A stretch of DNA of 64,000 bases from Trichosphaerium sp. ATCC 40318. Lineage: Eukaryota > Discosea > Flabellinia > Trichosidae. The notes under the pieces were generated by a model, which searched no databases, had not been told where the DNA came from, and saw only the letters and a list, made by a program, of their open reading frames with translations. Of this stretch, positions 33,783 through 48,845 are shown in pieces; within the stretch, counting starts at the first letter, position 1; every line of letters starts with the position of its first letter. The stretch lies in assembly GCA_038496445.1 (NCBI GenBank), contig JALMLS010000303.1, positions 1 to 64,000 of the forward strand, read 5' to 3'. Position numbers and translations under genes: made by a program.

Positions 33783-36700
33783 ATGAAGAAACATAAGGCA
33801 AGCTCAGCCAAGGGTAAGGATGGCGAGGGGGTGTACAGGGAGAATGGCGAAATTATGGGTATATCGCTTGTAAAGCTTATAGAATTAATGACATCAGCTG
33901 AGAGTCATGGTAATGTTTTAATACCTTTATTTCGTGTGGGTGTCGGGTTGTTAATCAAATAATTATAGATAGTGGTCTTATATTTGATGTTTTATTAACG
34001 TACAGATCTTTTACAAAGAGTAATGACCTTTTGGATGCATTAATCAAAAGGTAATCTTTAATGCGCCTTCCTAAGCTTTTTATTTCTTGAATTGGTTGTA
34101 TATGTGCTCACGTGATTGTAGATTTAATACGTACGCCAAGAAGAAGGATAAAATCAGCACAGTTGTTTGTCTTAAGTACGCAATAATTTATACAGCACGT
34201 GTCACGTTTTAATAGTATAGACATGCTATAGTTTTAATACGACGGCTGAAAGGCAACTACAGAAAAAAAAATCCAATATTATTTTTTTTTTGTTGGTTTA
34301 GAATAGCTTATACGCTCAGGCTACAGCTAGAACTTTTGTTGGAAAAATTGATAGCTAAAACTGTTGCCGCTTTTTTAATCGAAACGCTGTTTTTAGTTTT
34401 TGGTCTATTATGTACAAACACACTTAGTTTTGTAGTTCTAATGTGTCCGTTAGGGTATTTAATACGCTCCGACAATGGATGAATTGTTTCACTTTTGACT
34501 TTACAAATGATAATGATGGAAGCGAAGTAAGTGTTGTTGAACTACCATAATAATACCTATCTTGAGCAATTGTTTAACTGTATATTTTTTTATTGGTAGC
34601 TTACTAAATTGCTGTCCGACTTTTTGGATACAACTGCAAAGAAGAGTAGATTTGAATCAGTAAGTTATACTTAAATATGTTTTGGTATTAATTGGTCGTT
34701 TAGACAGCAACAAAACTGGGCGAGACACTAAAGACGAAGGTAATTTTCTTTAAATCAGTTTAACAATCCGCTCATCACGCCCTTCAAAGATGGAACAAGG
34801 CTCTCAATTACAAATGAGACTCACCGTAGTAGACAGGCCACCGCCGATAGTACCTAAAGAAAATTGGACAAGTTGGCTTGATTTTGATCCTTTAGAGATC
34901 GCAAGGCAACTAACGCTTATCGACTACGATCTGTACAAGTAAGTTTTTTTTTTCCAAGCGAAACGATTCCACTGCTTTTTTTAGAAATTTGTCACGTGAT
35001 ATAAATACAAAATTTACCGGGGTTTTTTCGGTTTAGGCGTATACAACCATGGGAGCTTCTACAAAAAAATTGGACGGAAAAAGATAAGGACAAATTAAGG
35101 TATTTTACTCCCTTTAATGCGTTTGGTTTACCCGAGTAATTTTTCTTTATAGCCCAAGCGTTACACGCAGTATTCATTTTTTTAATGCCCTATCGAACTG
35201 GGTAAAGACATCTATATGTTTTACATGTAGAAAGAGAGATAGGATAAAAAACATGACAAGGTTTATAGATATTGCAATTGTGCGTTTATTGTTGAGTAAA
35301 AATTTAGCTAACAAAAAAACTGCCTTTCTGATCAAAAAAAAAGTTCTTGGGTACTTAGACTAACTTCCTTCTAGCACTGTGAGACTTTAAAGAATTATAA
35401 CTCACTGTTTGCTATTTATGGTGCGCTTGGAAGTGCGCCTGTACATCGACTTAAGCTTACGTTTCAGGTAAGAGATCTATCGATTTAAGAATTTAAAACG
35501 AAGTTAGAAGATTTTTTTCTTCAGTTAATTTTTCGCTTAGGGCCTTAAAAATAGTCACAGTACATGGCATGAGCGTATAAATAAAATGACATTTAATAAT
35601 AGAAGAGATCTTCGTCGAATAATAAACACTCTAAACCCTCCTTGTGTACCATATTTAGGTTCGTTCACTTTTTTTTTTTGCCATTTCTTTTCATATTTAT
35701 TTTTTGCTCTGCATCTATTCATATCAAATAAAAATGCGTCCATGGCTTTGATTATCATCCAAATATATTGATTATTCAAATAGGGATGTATTTGACCGAC
35801 CTCACATTTGCCGAAGATGGAAACCCTGACGAAGTAGAAAACCTTATTAATTTTAAAAAAAGACGATTGGTTGCACAATCAATACGATCTGTAATGCAGC
35901 ATCAACAACAACCTTATTGCTTCCACGAAGTATCAGAAATCAAAATGGACTTGATAAAGAAACTAAACCTTTTTGAGGCACGCGACGATCAAAAACAGAA
36001 TTTATTTGGTTTTTTCTTTGAAACATTTATTCGCGTTACTGTTATTCGTTAATTTAACAATAGAATGTAACGGGCGACACCTTGTATAAATGCTCGTTGT
36101 ATCAAGAACCACGTGAAGGTCAAGAACCAATGGAAAAGCCAGAAGAAATCACTGACTTTGAGGTAATGAATCATCTTCCAACACAAAAACAAAAAAAATT
36201 TCGTTATTTTTAACCTTATTCATAGAACAAATACACAGTTTTGGAGAAGCCAACGATTGCAACATCGTTAGGTATATCACAACCTAAGAGACGTGCTTCA
36301 ACACGAGGAAATAGTTCGTAAGTGTACAAATGATTTCAGTTTTTGTGTAAACTGTTCTTTTTAGAAAGATAGTCAATCCACGTGCTTCAAAATACGGCAC
36401 TGCACGCCCTAAAATAGTTGCCTCTACACAAGAAAAAGCAAGGCCAAGGGCGTGGTCAAGGCATTTAACAAAGAGGATTCATAGAACATTAAGAAATACA
36501 AACAAAGACCCAGCAGCCACGAAAGCCAAACGAAGAGTATCAGACAGTACGTAATGTTTTAGTTCTTTAGATTTTTTTGAATTAATCCCAACACGTGATT
36601 TTTTATTGAAACGAACCAAAAGAACCCGAAAAATTCAAACCTTAGAAACATTCGTGTTCATTTGAGTTCTGTCTTTGTTTCTAATTTTATGAGCACTTGG

Positions 36701-38169
36701 TGTATTTTCGCTAATACATAGCGTTAGAAAAACCCAATAGACCAAGAAGAAAAGGTACAGGTAGACGTGTAACAAGATTGGACGACCCAAGATCTAGAGG
36801 AGATCGTCAAAATCTTCGTAATACTGTTATGGCTGATGGAAGGGAAGAAAGGCGTTCTTCTAGTACAAGACCAAATACAAGACCAGTGTTAACAAGAACA
36901 AGAAGAAAAGCAAAAGTTACAGATATACCTCAAAGGTCAGCAACAGTACAGTGTCTAAGCCCAGAACATAACGATACTGAGATTAAAGTAAAAGTACATA
37001 ACTTGACAGAGGCTGCACAACAAATAGAGGAGAATATTAAACCTGACGCAAGTGAATGGGGAGTTAAAAAGGACACATCACGTACGTTGAAACAAAATAC
37101 TTAACAGCATAAAAAGTCTTTCAAAAAATCCTATATTTCCACTCCAAAAGACATCACATGCTATTTTACGTACCCTATATTTTCGTTACCAATAGAAGCT
37201 ACTATTTACTTTATAAATATTGTAAATTTGGTCTTCGCTATTACGATAGTAGTGGCTTAAGGGTTCTTAAATCATTCATATCTTGAAACTGTTTTTGGAA
37301 GGAAATATTTTTTTGACCTACTCAGTTTTCACTGTCAGGGCTACAAATTATTAACTTTTATTTCTGTACATGATTCTAATATATTATTTAGTATCTGTTC
37401 GTAAGAGACGTATGTCTTTGACTTCTAGAAAACCCGTCAGGTATTTTGTTCTTTCGATCACTTGTGTTAGTTATACTAAAGGTTTTGGTTGCTTAGGCAA
37501 AACTTAAACGCTCCAATGTTGAAACCTATATCAAAGAGTTTACCAATGATAAGGGCAAATAGCCTTCCACATATAACTAAACAAGAAGAGAACGACCAAA
37601 CAGGATCTGAGGATGGTGAAAGTACAATAGGCTCTTCAGATTGTTACACTTCCGGATCTTCGTCATGTGATGAAAAACCTATTTTGGGATGCCCATCAAG
37701 CGAAGAAGGTGATAGCCTTGACGATGACAGCGATACATCTGGATCTTCAAGTTCGAAAGAAAAAGAAAAAGGAGCAGAACAGGCAGAAGAAGAAGTAGAA
37801 AAAGAAGAGGAAACGAAAAACAAGAAAGTTTCACCAAAAATGAAAAAAAAGGAAAAGAAAGAACAAAAGTCATCAACAAAAAAGACAGAAGCAAAAGAAG
37901 TACAGCCAACTAAGTCGATTGTTACTATTACAAACATATCAAAGCCACATCCACCTCCTTACCCGCCACCACATATCAGAAAAATATTAGAAACAGGAGA
38001 ACTAGCTTCACGTGTTGATAAACGAAGTGACAACAGGAATAGTGATGTATCAGGCTCAGGAGATGGAAAAACATCTGATAAAGCATCAGATGCTGATTCT
38101 AAGGTAGAACAAACAGAAGCAGGCGTTGATGGAACTTCTACCTTGGGTATTCTTGTTTCAGCGAATTGA
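33783..38169 (+). CDS. Ras guanine nucleotide exchange factor with long charged C-terminal tail
   Basis: A gene of more than fifteen short exons. The N-terminal RasGEF_N (REM) domain reads MGISLVKLIELMTSAESH, LIFDVLLTYRSFTKSNDLLD and FNTLRQWMNCFTFDF. The catalytic CDC25 domain has DFDPLEIARQLTLIDYDLYK, RFIDIAI, YNSLFAIYGALGSAPVHRLK, PPCVPYLGMYLTDLTFAEDG and LINFKKRR. These are the landmark blocks of exchange factors that load GTP onto Ras or Rap. After about 36120 the protein has a tail not typical of the family: basic Arg/Lys/Thr-rich sequence (36270-37000), then an acidic Ser/Glu/Lys stretch (37600-37870), then a proline run (PHPPPYPPPH) and a stop at 38167. The tail is probably disordered and could mediate scaffolding or SH3 binding. 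Confidence 0.85.
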
Positions 38170-39389
38170 TTAACTCCTCCGAGATCCGAGAGGAGAGGAA
38201 GGATGTTAGAACTCAGATTTTTTTTTCTGCTTCTATTTTTTTTTGTTTAGATCCTTGTTTATGTCATTGAAGTACCTTTACCAACTTGTAAATTTAAAAC
38301 TGTTATCCAGGTTAGTCTCAAGTTCTATTTTTGCAGAATCTGCTGTCTGTTAAAACAGTTCTTTGCAGCATAAACGAAGTCAAGTCGGTTTTTTTACGAC
38401 GCCGAAATAAATACAGCAGCGCTTATCCAAAAATAATTCAAAAACCTGAAAGAAACGTCCAGTGCGAAGTTTGTTGTATGTTAAAGTTTAAGTGCTTGCT
38501 GGTGTTCATACTATTCATATTTATGATACTCCCGTGATAGATGAAGGTGTCAAAGTGCTTGCTGGTTATACTATTCAATTTTTGTGATACTTGGTCTCAG
38601 GTGTTCAAGTATTGAAAGGAGCCATAACATTAACCTGTAAACAGAAACTTTCACGGTACTGCATACAGATTAGTGTTGTTAATGTCGACATTCAACTTGA
38701 CTTTTGAAAAAAATAAACAGCTCCTAACTAGAATAGGTATGGAGGTCCATCTTGCGGAGTTAATTAAATTATTTGTTGTGAAAAACCCAGTTGGATTGTT
38801 TTAGTTTTTTGAGTTTGTGTTGTATCCCGGATAGGTGCTCTGCGGGTTTATGTGAACTACTACCAGGCATCACGTGAAATAAGTCTTATGAGCATAGAAG
38901 CTAAAAAAGTATTTCACCACTCGTTTTAACACCATGGCTTGGCCATAGGACAATATAATTATGATCAAAACAGTAATTGCCATTGGTCGGATATCTGAAG
39001 TGACTTTAAACTACAAATCACAAATACTACTTCAAGTTTGCATTTTAAGAGCAGGAGGCCAAGTTACATTAGTCGAAACGGTTTTGAAGCGGAAAATATT
39101 TGTAGTTTTTCAAACTAGAAATCATATGAAATGCTGACAGTTAACTGAACTCTAGAAAGTCCCATTCAAAATATTACGTTGATATTAAATATTAACACGT
39201 GTCCTAAGCGCAAAATCAAATTTCCTTTTCACCGAAATCATCAAGTAAAGTGAGAAGTGAAGTGAGTGATGATTTTCTTGTAGTTTTCATTGAATCACAA
39301 AAAAGTTCGCGTCAACAAAATCCATAAAACAACATTACTCTCTCATACAAATCACGTGAACATCTTGAAAAGACGTATCTGGTTACAAA
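38170..39389. other. Intergenic region containing an LRR relic
   Basis: Apart from the LRR fragment at 38480-38640, listed separately, nothing was recognised. The 5' leader of the next gene is at the right end, with a CACGTG at about 39355, 35 bases before its ATG. Confidence 0.45.
38480..38640 (+). pseudogene. Decayed F-box/LRR gene fragment
   Basis: The sequence encodes VLAGVHTIHIYDTPVIDEGV and KVLAGxYTIQFL before a stop near 38586, and then a further LSGVQVLKG-like piece in another frame. These are the same LRR words as in the genes at 23391 and 31138. There is no F-box and no open frame, and two bases are missing in the second GGTGTTCAT. It is a relic of one or two repeats. Confidence 0.65.
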
Positions 39390-41333
39390 ATGGTACGAAA
39401 ACATTAACAAACACTACTAGAGAGCCTTTCTTGTTTCTCTTCTCGCTCATTTTTTCTTGTTTTGTTTCTTTTAATCAAACCTGACTTCTAGACTTCTTCG
39501 TGGACGCTTTTATTTCTCATCGCAATCACTCCCTGCGCATACGCGTGTTGTACGTCCCTTACAATTTTTTGGGGTTCGTAAAAACAGATCTAACTCGTTT
39601 CCTCTTAGTCCTTGGACTTGCAGGCTCATGTCGTCTGTATATTGGGCAAGAAGACTACAACTTTTTCTCAGATCCAAACTATTCAAAGGGAGACACTTTT
39701 GTAGTAACAGACAGCCTTGTAGAGTTTGAACAAGAATTTACAAGCATGAGTATGCGTTTTTTGGAAGCCACCTCACGCAGCTTTTTTTTTTTTGTGTTTT
39801 TTTCTTCACTTTTTCATTCTTATTTTCTCGTCAAGGTATTGGTATCTTCCTGGACATTGATCCTGATAAAATACGCCTAAACATAGTACCAATAGTCAAC
39901 GCAGCTATACAAAATATTCGGATAAACTGCACCCTAACAAACGGCACTCTATCAAGCACGTGTTAATTTTTCGGGTTTCGGAAAAACTCCAAAGCGGTTT
40001 TTAACACGTGTTGTTAGGTTTCAGAGTTAAAGAACACGATTTTGATGACGTACAAACTGACTTTACACGAAACAGTTTCTCAGTGAATATTCCTCCAACA
40101 GCGCTTGAAAGGGGAAGAAGAGCGTCTGCTGATTTTTCTTGCTCTTCTTGCGAGTATACAAGCGTTTCTAGCGGGTCGTGGACAAACTCGTCTTCATGGG
40201 TTTCAACGGGAACCATTGAAAGCGAAACGGACTATCCAGTAGATAACTGTCGGGCAATAATCGCTGATGGTCACAGCGTTTCATTCGCAAACGAAGCAGA
40301 GAAAGTTGATCGTAATATGTACATTGATAGCATAATTGTGGACTCAAACGGTGAGCTCACAGTCGGAAATACAGCACAAGAACATCTATTGCGTGTATAC
40401 GACCTCCTTGTATCTTCCTCTGGATCCATTGTACAATTACATGAGGTACAAGACCAAGAGTTGTAGAAGTGAACTAATCAATGATATCAAGGGTTTGGTT
40501 ATGGCTCATACAGTCGTGAATCATGGCACTTATGACGCATCTTCTGCCTCTAACCCTAGAGGTGGTCTGTATGTAACAGAATCGATTGAAAATGAGGGAG
40601 TTTGGCAAGTTGGATACCTCACCCTTGAAGCAAGAGAAGAAGTTTTCATTTCAGGTTTGCAGCTTCTTCTTTTTTTCTCATCACTAAAACATGATTAGGT
40701 TCTTTGGATTGTTGTGTTGGATGTGTTAGTTCGACTACTGTTATGAGAGCAGGGAATTATAGAATAGCTGAAGGGAGCAGTGTCTGCGCTTATGAACTTC
40801 GTTTGCCTGAAGCAAATACGATCAACTTTAGTTTCGAAGATGAGTCTGACCCAGAATTAATCATATATGCCTTGGATATCCTAGTAGAACCTTGGGGAAT
40901 AGGCCAAACTATTATCAATACAGGTTGTGGTAATATAAGATTAGAACCAGCTACTATCGGACAATCAACATTGAGATACAATGCAGGAGAAGACTTTTTA
41001 CAAAATGCTCTAGTGTGGCATACAGAAAAGTACGTTTCAAAAAAAACCCACTGCTGAAGTGCTTGTAAACTTTCAAGGTTAAGGAACCTCCTTTGAAATA
41101 CCTGTTTTTGTTTTTATCTTAATATCTTGTTAATTCTTCTTCGTAGTTTGGAGCTTAGCTCTGACCTTGTACTTGCTTTAATGGATACAAACAGAGATGG
41201 ATGGTTCGTTGTACAAGGGACTTATACATATGGTAACAACACCATAACAGAAAACGGAGAAGGTGTGATAATAGGCGGAGAAGATGGAAGGCTGATAGTA
41301 GACAACAGCCAATTTACAGTCAGGCATTGCTAA
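39390..41333 (+). CDS. Secreted G8-like beta-rich protein with a single-codon first exon
   Basis: The best model starts with an exon consisting of ATG alone (39390-39392), followed by an intron GTACG...TTCTAG. Exon 2 (39492) then gives TSSWTLLFLIAITPCAYAC, a clear signal peptide, and joins through another GTACGT intron (39551-39630) to SCRLYIGQEDYNFFSD. Later exons contain SVSSGSWTNSSSWVSTG, NCRAIIADGHSVSF and IDSIIVDSNGELTVG. The W-x(5)-W, G-H-x-V and strand-turn pattern is like G8 domains or the start of secreted beta-helix proteins. The C-terminal part is Asn/Gly/Glu-rich and ends at TAA 41331. G8 proteins are extracellular, and some bind or cleave glycans. Family membership is tentative. 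Confidence 0.6.
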
Positions 41334-41775
41334 AGAAAAGTAAAAATGTCAATTTTTTGTGTAGTAATAAAGTACAGTTCGTCTTAGATTGTGACCTGAT
41401 TATGTTTACAACTTTCTATGGTCTAGTACCTGAACAAGCACTTGCAAAATTCTGAGAATATAAAAGCCAGTGATGGTATTTCAGAATTTGGCTTCATTGC
41501 CACCAAAACTGTTAACTGGATGCAGACATACTAAACCTCTTATGTCGAAGTTGCTATAATGAAGAGCTCCTTCAAGCAAGGATACACACAACATATCTTC
41601 CAGTCTTTACCTGGAAACTACTAGACTTTGACTCAGGCCAGCGAAGTTTAACATCACAATTATGTTGTTCTAACTGGCGGTCCTAAAATAGTCTACACCA
41701 ACTGCTTGACTAATCAATAAAGGTTTTTATTTTAATGTTTGTTTTTGTCACGTGACAAACGATTGTTACAAAAAA
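41334..41775. other. Convergent intergenic region
   Basis: The 3' ends of the G8-like gene and the DAHP synthase gene face each other here. AATAAAG is at about 41366 and AATAAAGG near 41715. No coding sequence was recognised. Confidence 0.45.
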
Positions 41776-43963
<2,188 letters not shown>

Positions 43964-44071
43964 GGTGTTATAAATGCAGATGGGGAAAGCTAATAGGAAT
44001 TCACACCAGACTTAAACAACGCACAACTTAATTGGGCGCGCTTTACTTTCTTTCGCTTGTTTTTTGCTTAA

Positions 44072-45880
44072 ATGGCTAAAGGCGAACTTCTGTGGTTCGT
44101 ATTGATTGTATTGGTAGTATCTGCGCTTACATCAGACACCTTCTGTCCAACCGCACCTGCTGTACCGGAGGACAGGCGTAGTGATGCAACGAAGCTTCGA
44201 GTGGTACATTTTTTGCACCTGGCATGCTAAATTGCTAATTTACATTTAAAACGAACGATAATAGATTAAACCGCTCGAACATAACGAACTAATGCGTACT
44301 AGGTGGAATTCAATGTTGAGTTTTTGTTTCTGAAAGAAACAGGCGTAGATGGTACGAAACCGCTTCATCCGCATCAAAACTTATGATAACGTCATATGGC
44401 GATGCGTTTAACATATAACAATGCTAACGCCTAAACAGACTTTGACAGATGTCCAGCTGATCCTAAAGACTTGTGTCAGTGGCTTACTCCTGAAGATGCT
44501 CAAAATCACTTGGATACAGTAGCAGCTGTAATAAAAGATCTTGATGCAGATGTCATAGTTTTGGTACAACAGAAACCACTTTCTTGCTTTTTCCAGATTA
44601 ATCATTATCTGAACGATATCTAACGTTGTGTGTATTAGGTAGAGCTAGAAGACTGTTATGTGCTACAACAACTCATTGATAAGATCGGAGATAGCACCTA
44701 TAAGGGCTACGTTGTTAAAGTACGGTAACCTTTTTGTTGAAGTTGATTTTTTTTGTTGGTATTTATCACTTTGTAAGGGTCGTGACTTTGTAACACGTCA
44801 AAATGTTGGGCTATTGACTAGAATCGATCCATCCATAGATATGCAACGCACTGAAGATAGAGCGGATTTTCCTGTTGCAAACTCAATGTGTGGGTACGCG
44901 AAACTCTTAAGCTCCTCCGTGTTGTTTTTTTTTGAATTGTTGCTTTGTTCCTACCTGACACGTGTTTTTTTTTTCAGATCTGATGATACAGGAACAAAGA
45001 GTGTTACGAAGCATTTCTATACCCGATTATGCTTTTCTGATAGATGTGTCTTTCTAGTTGGGATACACTTCTTGGTACGTTTGAAGCAACTCTTAGTGAA
45101 ACTGACTGGTCTCCAGGCATTTCCAACAAACAAAGATAGATGTGTGGAACGTGAAGCTCAAGCTACCGTTATTAAAAACCTTGTACAGAGTGCTAATAGT
45201 ACAGATGAGGTTAGTGTTGTTTATTCTTAATGTAGCAACAACGTTTTCACACAAGAGCTAGGTTATCGTATTAGGAGATTTCAACGACTTTTCAGACTTA
45301 ATAGAAGATACAGCATCAAGCACACCAATATCTCAGGCAATAATCAACACCTTAAATCTATTGTTTTACCTGTTCACAGTATTTTTTTGAAAAGAGCAAT
45401 AAGAGTTGATTGTTTACAACTAGGTGCTAAAGATAATACGGAGCTCAAGGTCCCCTGAATTATATAACGTACTAAGAGAGTTCCCTGGCCCAAAGGAAGA
45501 TATCTTTTCTTCTGGGTACGTCATGCAATCATTCTTTTTGCATCTTCCCTTTTAATCACTTTTTATATAGGTTCAGTTACGGATCAGACTGTATTGCTAA
45601 CAAGTACTCATTGATTGATCATATGCTGGTTTCGGAAGGTCTTAAAAATTCTCTTGTTAGTGTTGACATTATAAATCAGGAGTATAACAGTACGTACTTG
45701 TTTCATGCTCAACTTCCCAACACAGTTTGACACTAACTTTTTTTGAATGTAGTCAGCAATTGTGGATTTTTTCCAGATCATGTCCCTATAATAGCTGATT
45801 TTGAATTTGAGTCAATAGCCTCAATTCACAATTTCTTATTCAGTGTATTATTTATTTTATGGATATTTTGTAACTTGTAA
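44072..45880 (+). CDS. Secreted endonuclease/exonuclease/phosphatase-fold enzyme, possibly GPI-anchored
   Basis: Starts MAKGELLWFVLIVLVVSALT, a signal peptide, 108 bases from the divergent DAHP synthase start. Exons then encode FDRCPADPKDLCQW, DADVIVLVEVEDCYVLQQL (the conserved metal-binding Glu), VGLLTRIDP, VIVLGDFNDFSD (the GDFN motif), NKYSLIDHMLVSEG and FPDHVPIIADFEF (the DH catalytic His block). These are the signatures of the EEP family with extracellular DNase-like or phosphodiesterase activity. The protein ends in a hydrophobic segment FLFSVLFILWIFCNL without a charged tail, as in GPI-anchor signals. A role in digesting extracellular DNA or phosphoesters is inferred. Many introns start GTACGT (for example 45516 and 45691). 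Confidence 0.82.
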
Positions 45881-46647
45881 TCCGTAATAAACTATTTAAG
45901 CGAAAAAAAAGAAGAACTGAACCATCATTAGCCATCAACAATGTGTACCTATCAAGCACACCATATGTAAAGAGCAAATAGGTAATTTAGATATCAACAA
46001 GAACAATACCCAAGCTAAACGCCCACACGGTGCCTATATTTTACCAGGTGTGCATGTAAAAACTACTAACAAAACATGTCAATGACCAAGTAGCGAACAT
46101 AAAAGTACAATGGCAACAGAAATAAAAACGTTTCGTAACATTTCTCCGACCACCAAGCAGTGTATGCTATGACTCACATTTTAGGGCTGGGGTTTGCACT
46201 ACTATGCAGCGTTGAGAAAACAAAATTAAACAATCAACCAAAGCTGTGTTGCAAGAAGTGTTGCCAGTAAAGACATCCTTTGAATGAACCAGGAATCGCT
46301 TGAACTTGCTCCATAGGAGAAACAACCTTTCCAGTGCACCAATTCGCTGTGCTAAAACAGTACGTATCACTACAACACTAATAAATCGCTTCCTGTGGCT
46401 TAGGATCTCATACGTGCATGAAAAATAAGCAATAACATAAATAGTCAAAATACCTTGATGTTCCTGGAGTCTTTACAAGCACGTGATCATGATAAAAACG
46501 ACTTTTCCTGTTTTAGATGTAACACGCAATTTTGGTTAATACCTATAAGGTAATAAACAACAGCACACTGTGAAGAAATTTTATGTCATTTAACTCGATT
46601 ATTTTATGGTATTAGAATTTGCTATCATTTATTGTTCTCAAGGTTGG
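45881..46647. other. Convergent intergenic region
   Basis: AATAAAC near 45885 is a probable polyadenylation signal for the upstream gene. A 93-codon minus-strand frame at 46167-46448 has no domain and no signal, and was not called. Confidence 0.4.
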
Positions 46648-48033
46648 TTAAAAAACGAATGGTATACATTCACCAATGCGGCGAGGACATGTTGATGATG
46701 ATATAGGAGGACATGTTTCATCTTCACAATTGATTACATCAAAAACAGAAGGGTTTGCACGAGAACAGCAACTAGAAAGAAGCAGAATCAGAAAGTAAAC
46801 TCTAGCAATATCTGTTTGTACCTGTCGTCATCCCCACCACCACTTATTCGTGCATTAGTTACAGGCAATAGGTGAGTGAGGCTTTCAACAAGAATTCTAT
46901 CGGCTCCATCGCCGCCATTGACAACATTCCGAATTACAGGGAATACTAGAGTGAGTGTAAATCTTGGAATAATCAACTTTTTTTTGCACCTATTGCCACT
47001 TCTGTCACAACCATTACATCATCACCATCTCCTCCATCCATGTATGTCATTTGCGAACAACTGGCATATAAATGATCATTCCCATCGCCCCCTTAGCATG
47101 ATAAGATGAAATGTAGGTTGATAGCCCACTAACAAAAAAACAAAGCAAAAAAATACCCGAAATAGCGGCTACACGACTGGTTTGGACATCAATACAATCA
47201 TCATCACCTCCTCCATTAACATCACCTGTAAATGTTTGAACGCCTTCAAATGGAGTCAATCTAATACAATCATTCCCATCTCGTCCATTTATTAAAGTCC
47301 TAAAAAGAATGAACAAAAACAAATCAACTTTACTGTTTTTCTTACGGTGGTGTGAATCCTCGTTTACCACCAACAATTTCTTCAGTGCTCCCTTGAAGTA
47401 TTACATCATCGTTTCCACTTCCTCCTTCAATTTCCATAGCATTCGCTGTAGTCACTCTTATACAATCATTAGCATCTCCTATGCAAGCCAATGTAAATAG
47501 TTTACATCACTAAGTTTTATTTACCTGCATCTATAATCCCAGCCATTGCTCCGTCTGTTATGAGAATACAGTCATCTCCATCTCCACCATTGATTTCTTC
47601 TACATTTGTATTTGAATCTCTTACAAGGATGCAATCATTGTTATCTGTTCCACGAATCTCTCCCGTTACATCTGATTCTACAATCACGCAATTGCTACCA
47701 ATATCACCAAGGTCCACTAGCAAATTAGTAAGTGAACTCATAAATGAGCAGTGGTAAGTTGGAGATACACTTGCAGTATAAAGGACAATTTCAATATCAC
47801 GTGACGGAAACGTAGTCACAAAAGAGAAAAAACATGATTTTCAGTAGATACAAGAAAAATTGGACAAAGAACATACCATCACCATTGCCATCTGCGGTTA
47901 CAGTCACACAATTATCACTTTCAAAATCGCAAGCACCACAAGCATTACATTCGCAGTCGCATCCACGGACTTGAGGTAAAGGTGGTTGAGCGTGGTACAT
48001 GCTTAGAACTAACAATTGAGTTAGGGTTATCAT
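46648..48033 (-). CDS. Secreted cysteine-rich protein with RTX-like GGxGxDD repeats
   Basis: On the minus strand starts MITLTQLLVLSMYHAQPPLP, a short signal peptide, followed by a CDCECNACGACDFESDNC cluster. Six or more repeats of the form GGDGDDCILI, GRDGNDCIRL, GGGDDDCIDV and GGDGADRILV follow on separate exons across 46800-47700. This is the nonapeptide GGxGxDxLx pattern of the parallel beta-roll, which binds calcium in bacterial secreted proteins. A distinctive feature is Cys or Arg after the second Asp (DDCI). The last exon reads FDVINCEDETCPPISSS and CPRRIGECIPFVF to the stop at 46648. No catalytic domain was found. A calcium-dependent extracellular structural or adhesive role is inferred. 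Confidence 0.65.
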
Positions 48034-48369
48034 TATTTACTGTAAAATAATTGCTCAATACATATTGTAATCCATAGAATACAAATCACGTTTATTGTCT
48101 TCATCTTTGCTTCAGCTGTTGTAATGTTTGTCGTGCGATTTTATGATCTCTGAAATTTATTGATTGTGAATCCAAACCCGCGAGTTTTTTGTAGGCTTGT
48201 GTTCTAACCTTACATTTTTACTGGAGGGAGCGTTTACTGTTGTTTTATTTACTACTGAAGATTTCATAGTTTATCCGCTAATAATTATTTCCCCGATAGA
48301 TGAGTACGTTGATAACTTTACTACGAGATGGGTTTTTTTACTGTTTCAAGCGCTCATGTGTTACAAACT

Positions 48370-48845
48370 AAATCAAGCTTTAAAAAACACGGGCTTGCCT
48401 ATCAAACGCGAACAGAGCTCTATATTCGATTGCATTCGCTGCCGAACTTCTTTTTTGGTAACAAGAAGCTGGCAAAAGAAGCTACTGGTTGAATTGCAGT
48501 TGTAAACATGTTTTGGGAAAAAGTGTCGTTTGATGTTTGAGCCATGTGCCAGGGTACATAGTGCTGGTCACTACAATCTAGACGTACTAAAACAGCCTCT
48601 GTGACTATCTTCAGTGTTTACCAGCATAGCTTTGTACTACATTAGGCGAAACGGCGCCTATTATATTTCCGTCGAAGAGATCCTATTGGGGTCCTTTTGT
48701 AGTGATGGCAAACAACCAACAGGAACAATTTTTTGTAATTGTAGTTCCTATCAGCGTTGTTGATAAATAGGGTTGAGATGGTACGTATGACATAGAAGAG
48801 TACTTGGTTATTCAACAAAGATATAAAAAATTACAATAAAAACAC
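48370..48845 (+). repeat. Left arm of a long inverted repeat
   Basis: The sequence from about 48370 (AAATCAAGCTTTAAAAAACA) to 48845 is closely matched, reversed and complemented, by 50880-51353, with small indels. Shared words include CAGAGCTCTATATTCGATTG and CTTCTTTTTTGGTAACAAGA. A 102-codon frame covers 48197-48505 and extends into the arm, but the matching frame in the other arm is interrupted. This could be a terminal inverted repeat or an old inverted duplication. Confidence 0.75.

Noticed and set aside
46167-46448. 93-codon minus-strand frame between convergent genes
   Set aside because: No recognisable motif and located in 3' flanking sequence.
48197-48505. 102-codon frame with hydrophobic segments
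   Set aside because: It extends into the inverted-repeat arm and the same frame is broken in the other arm; no family motif.
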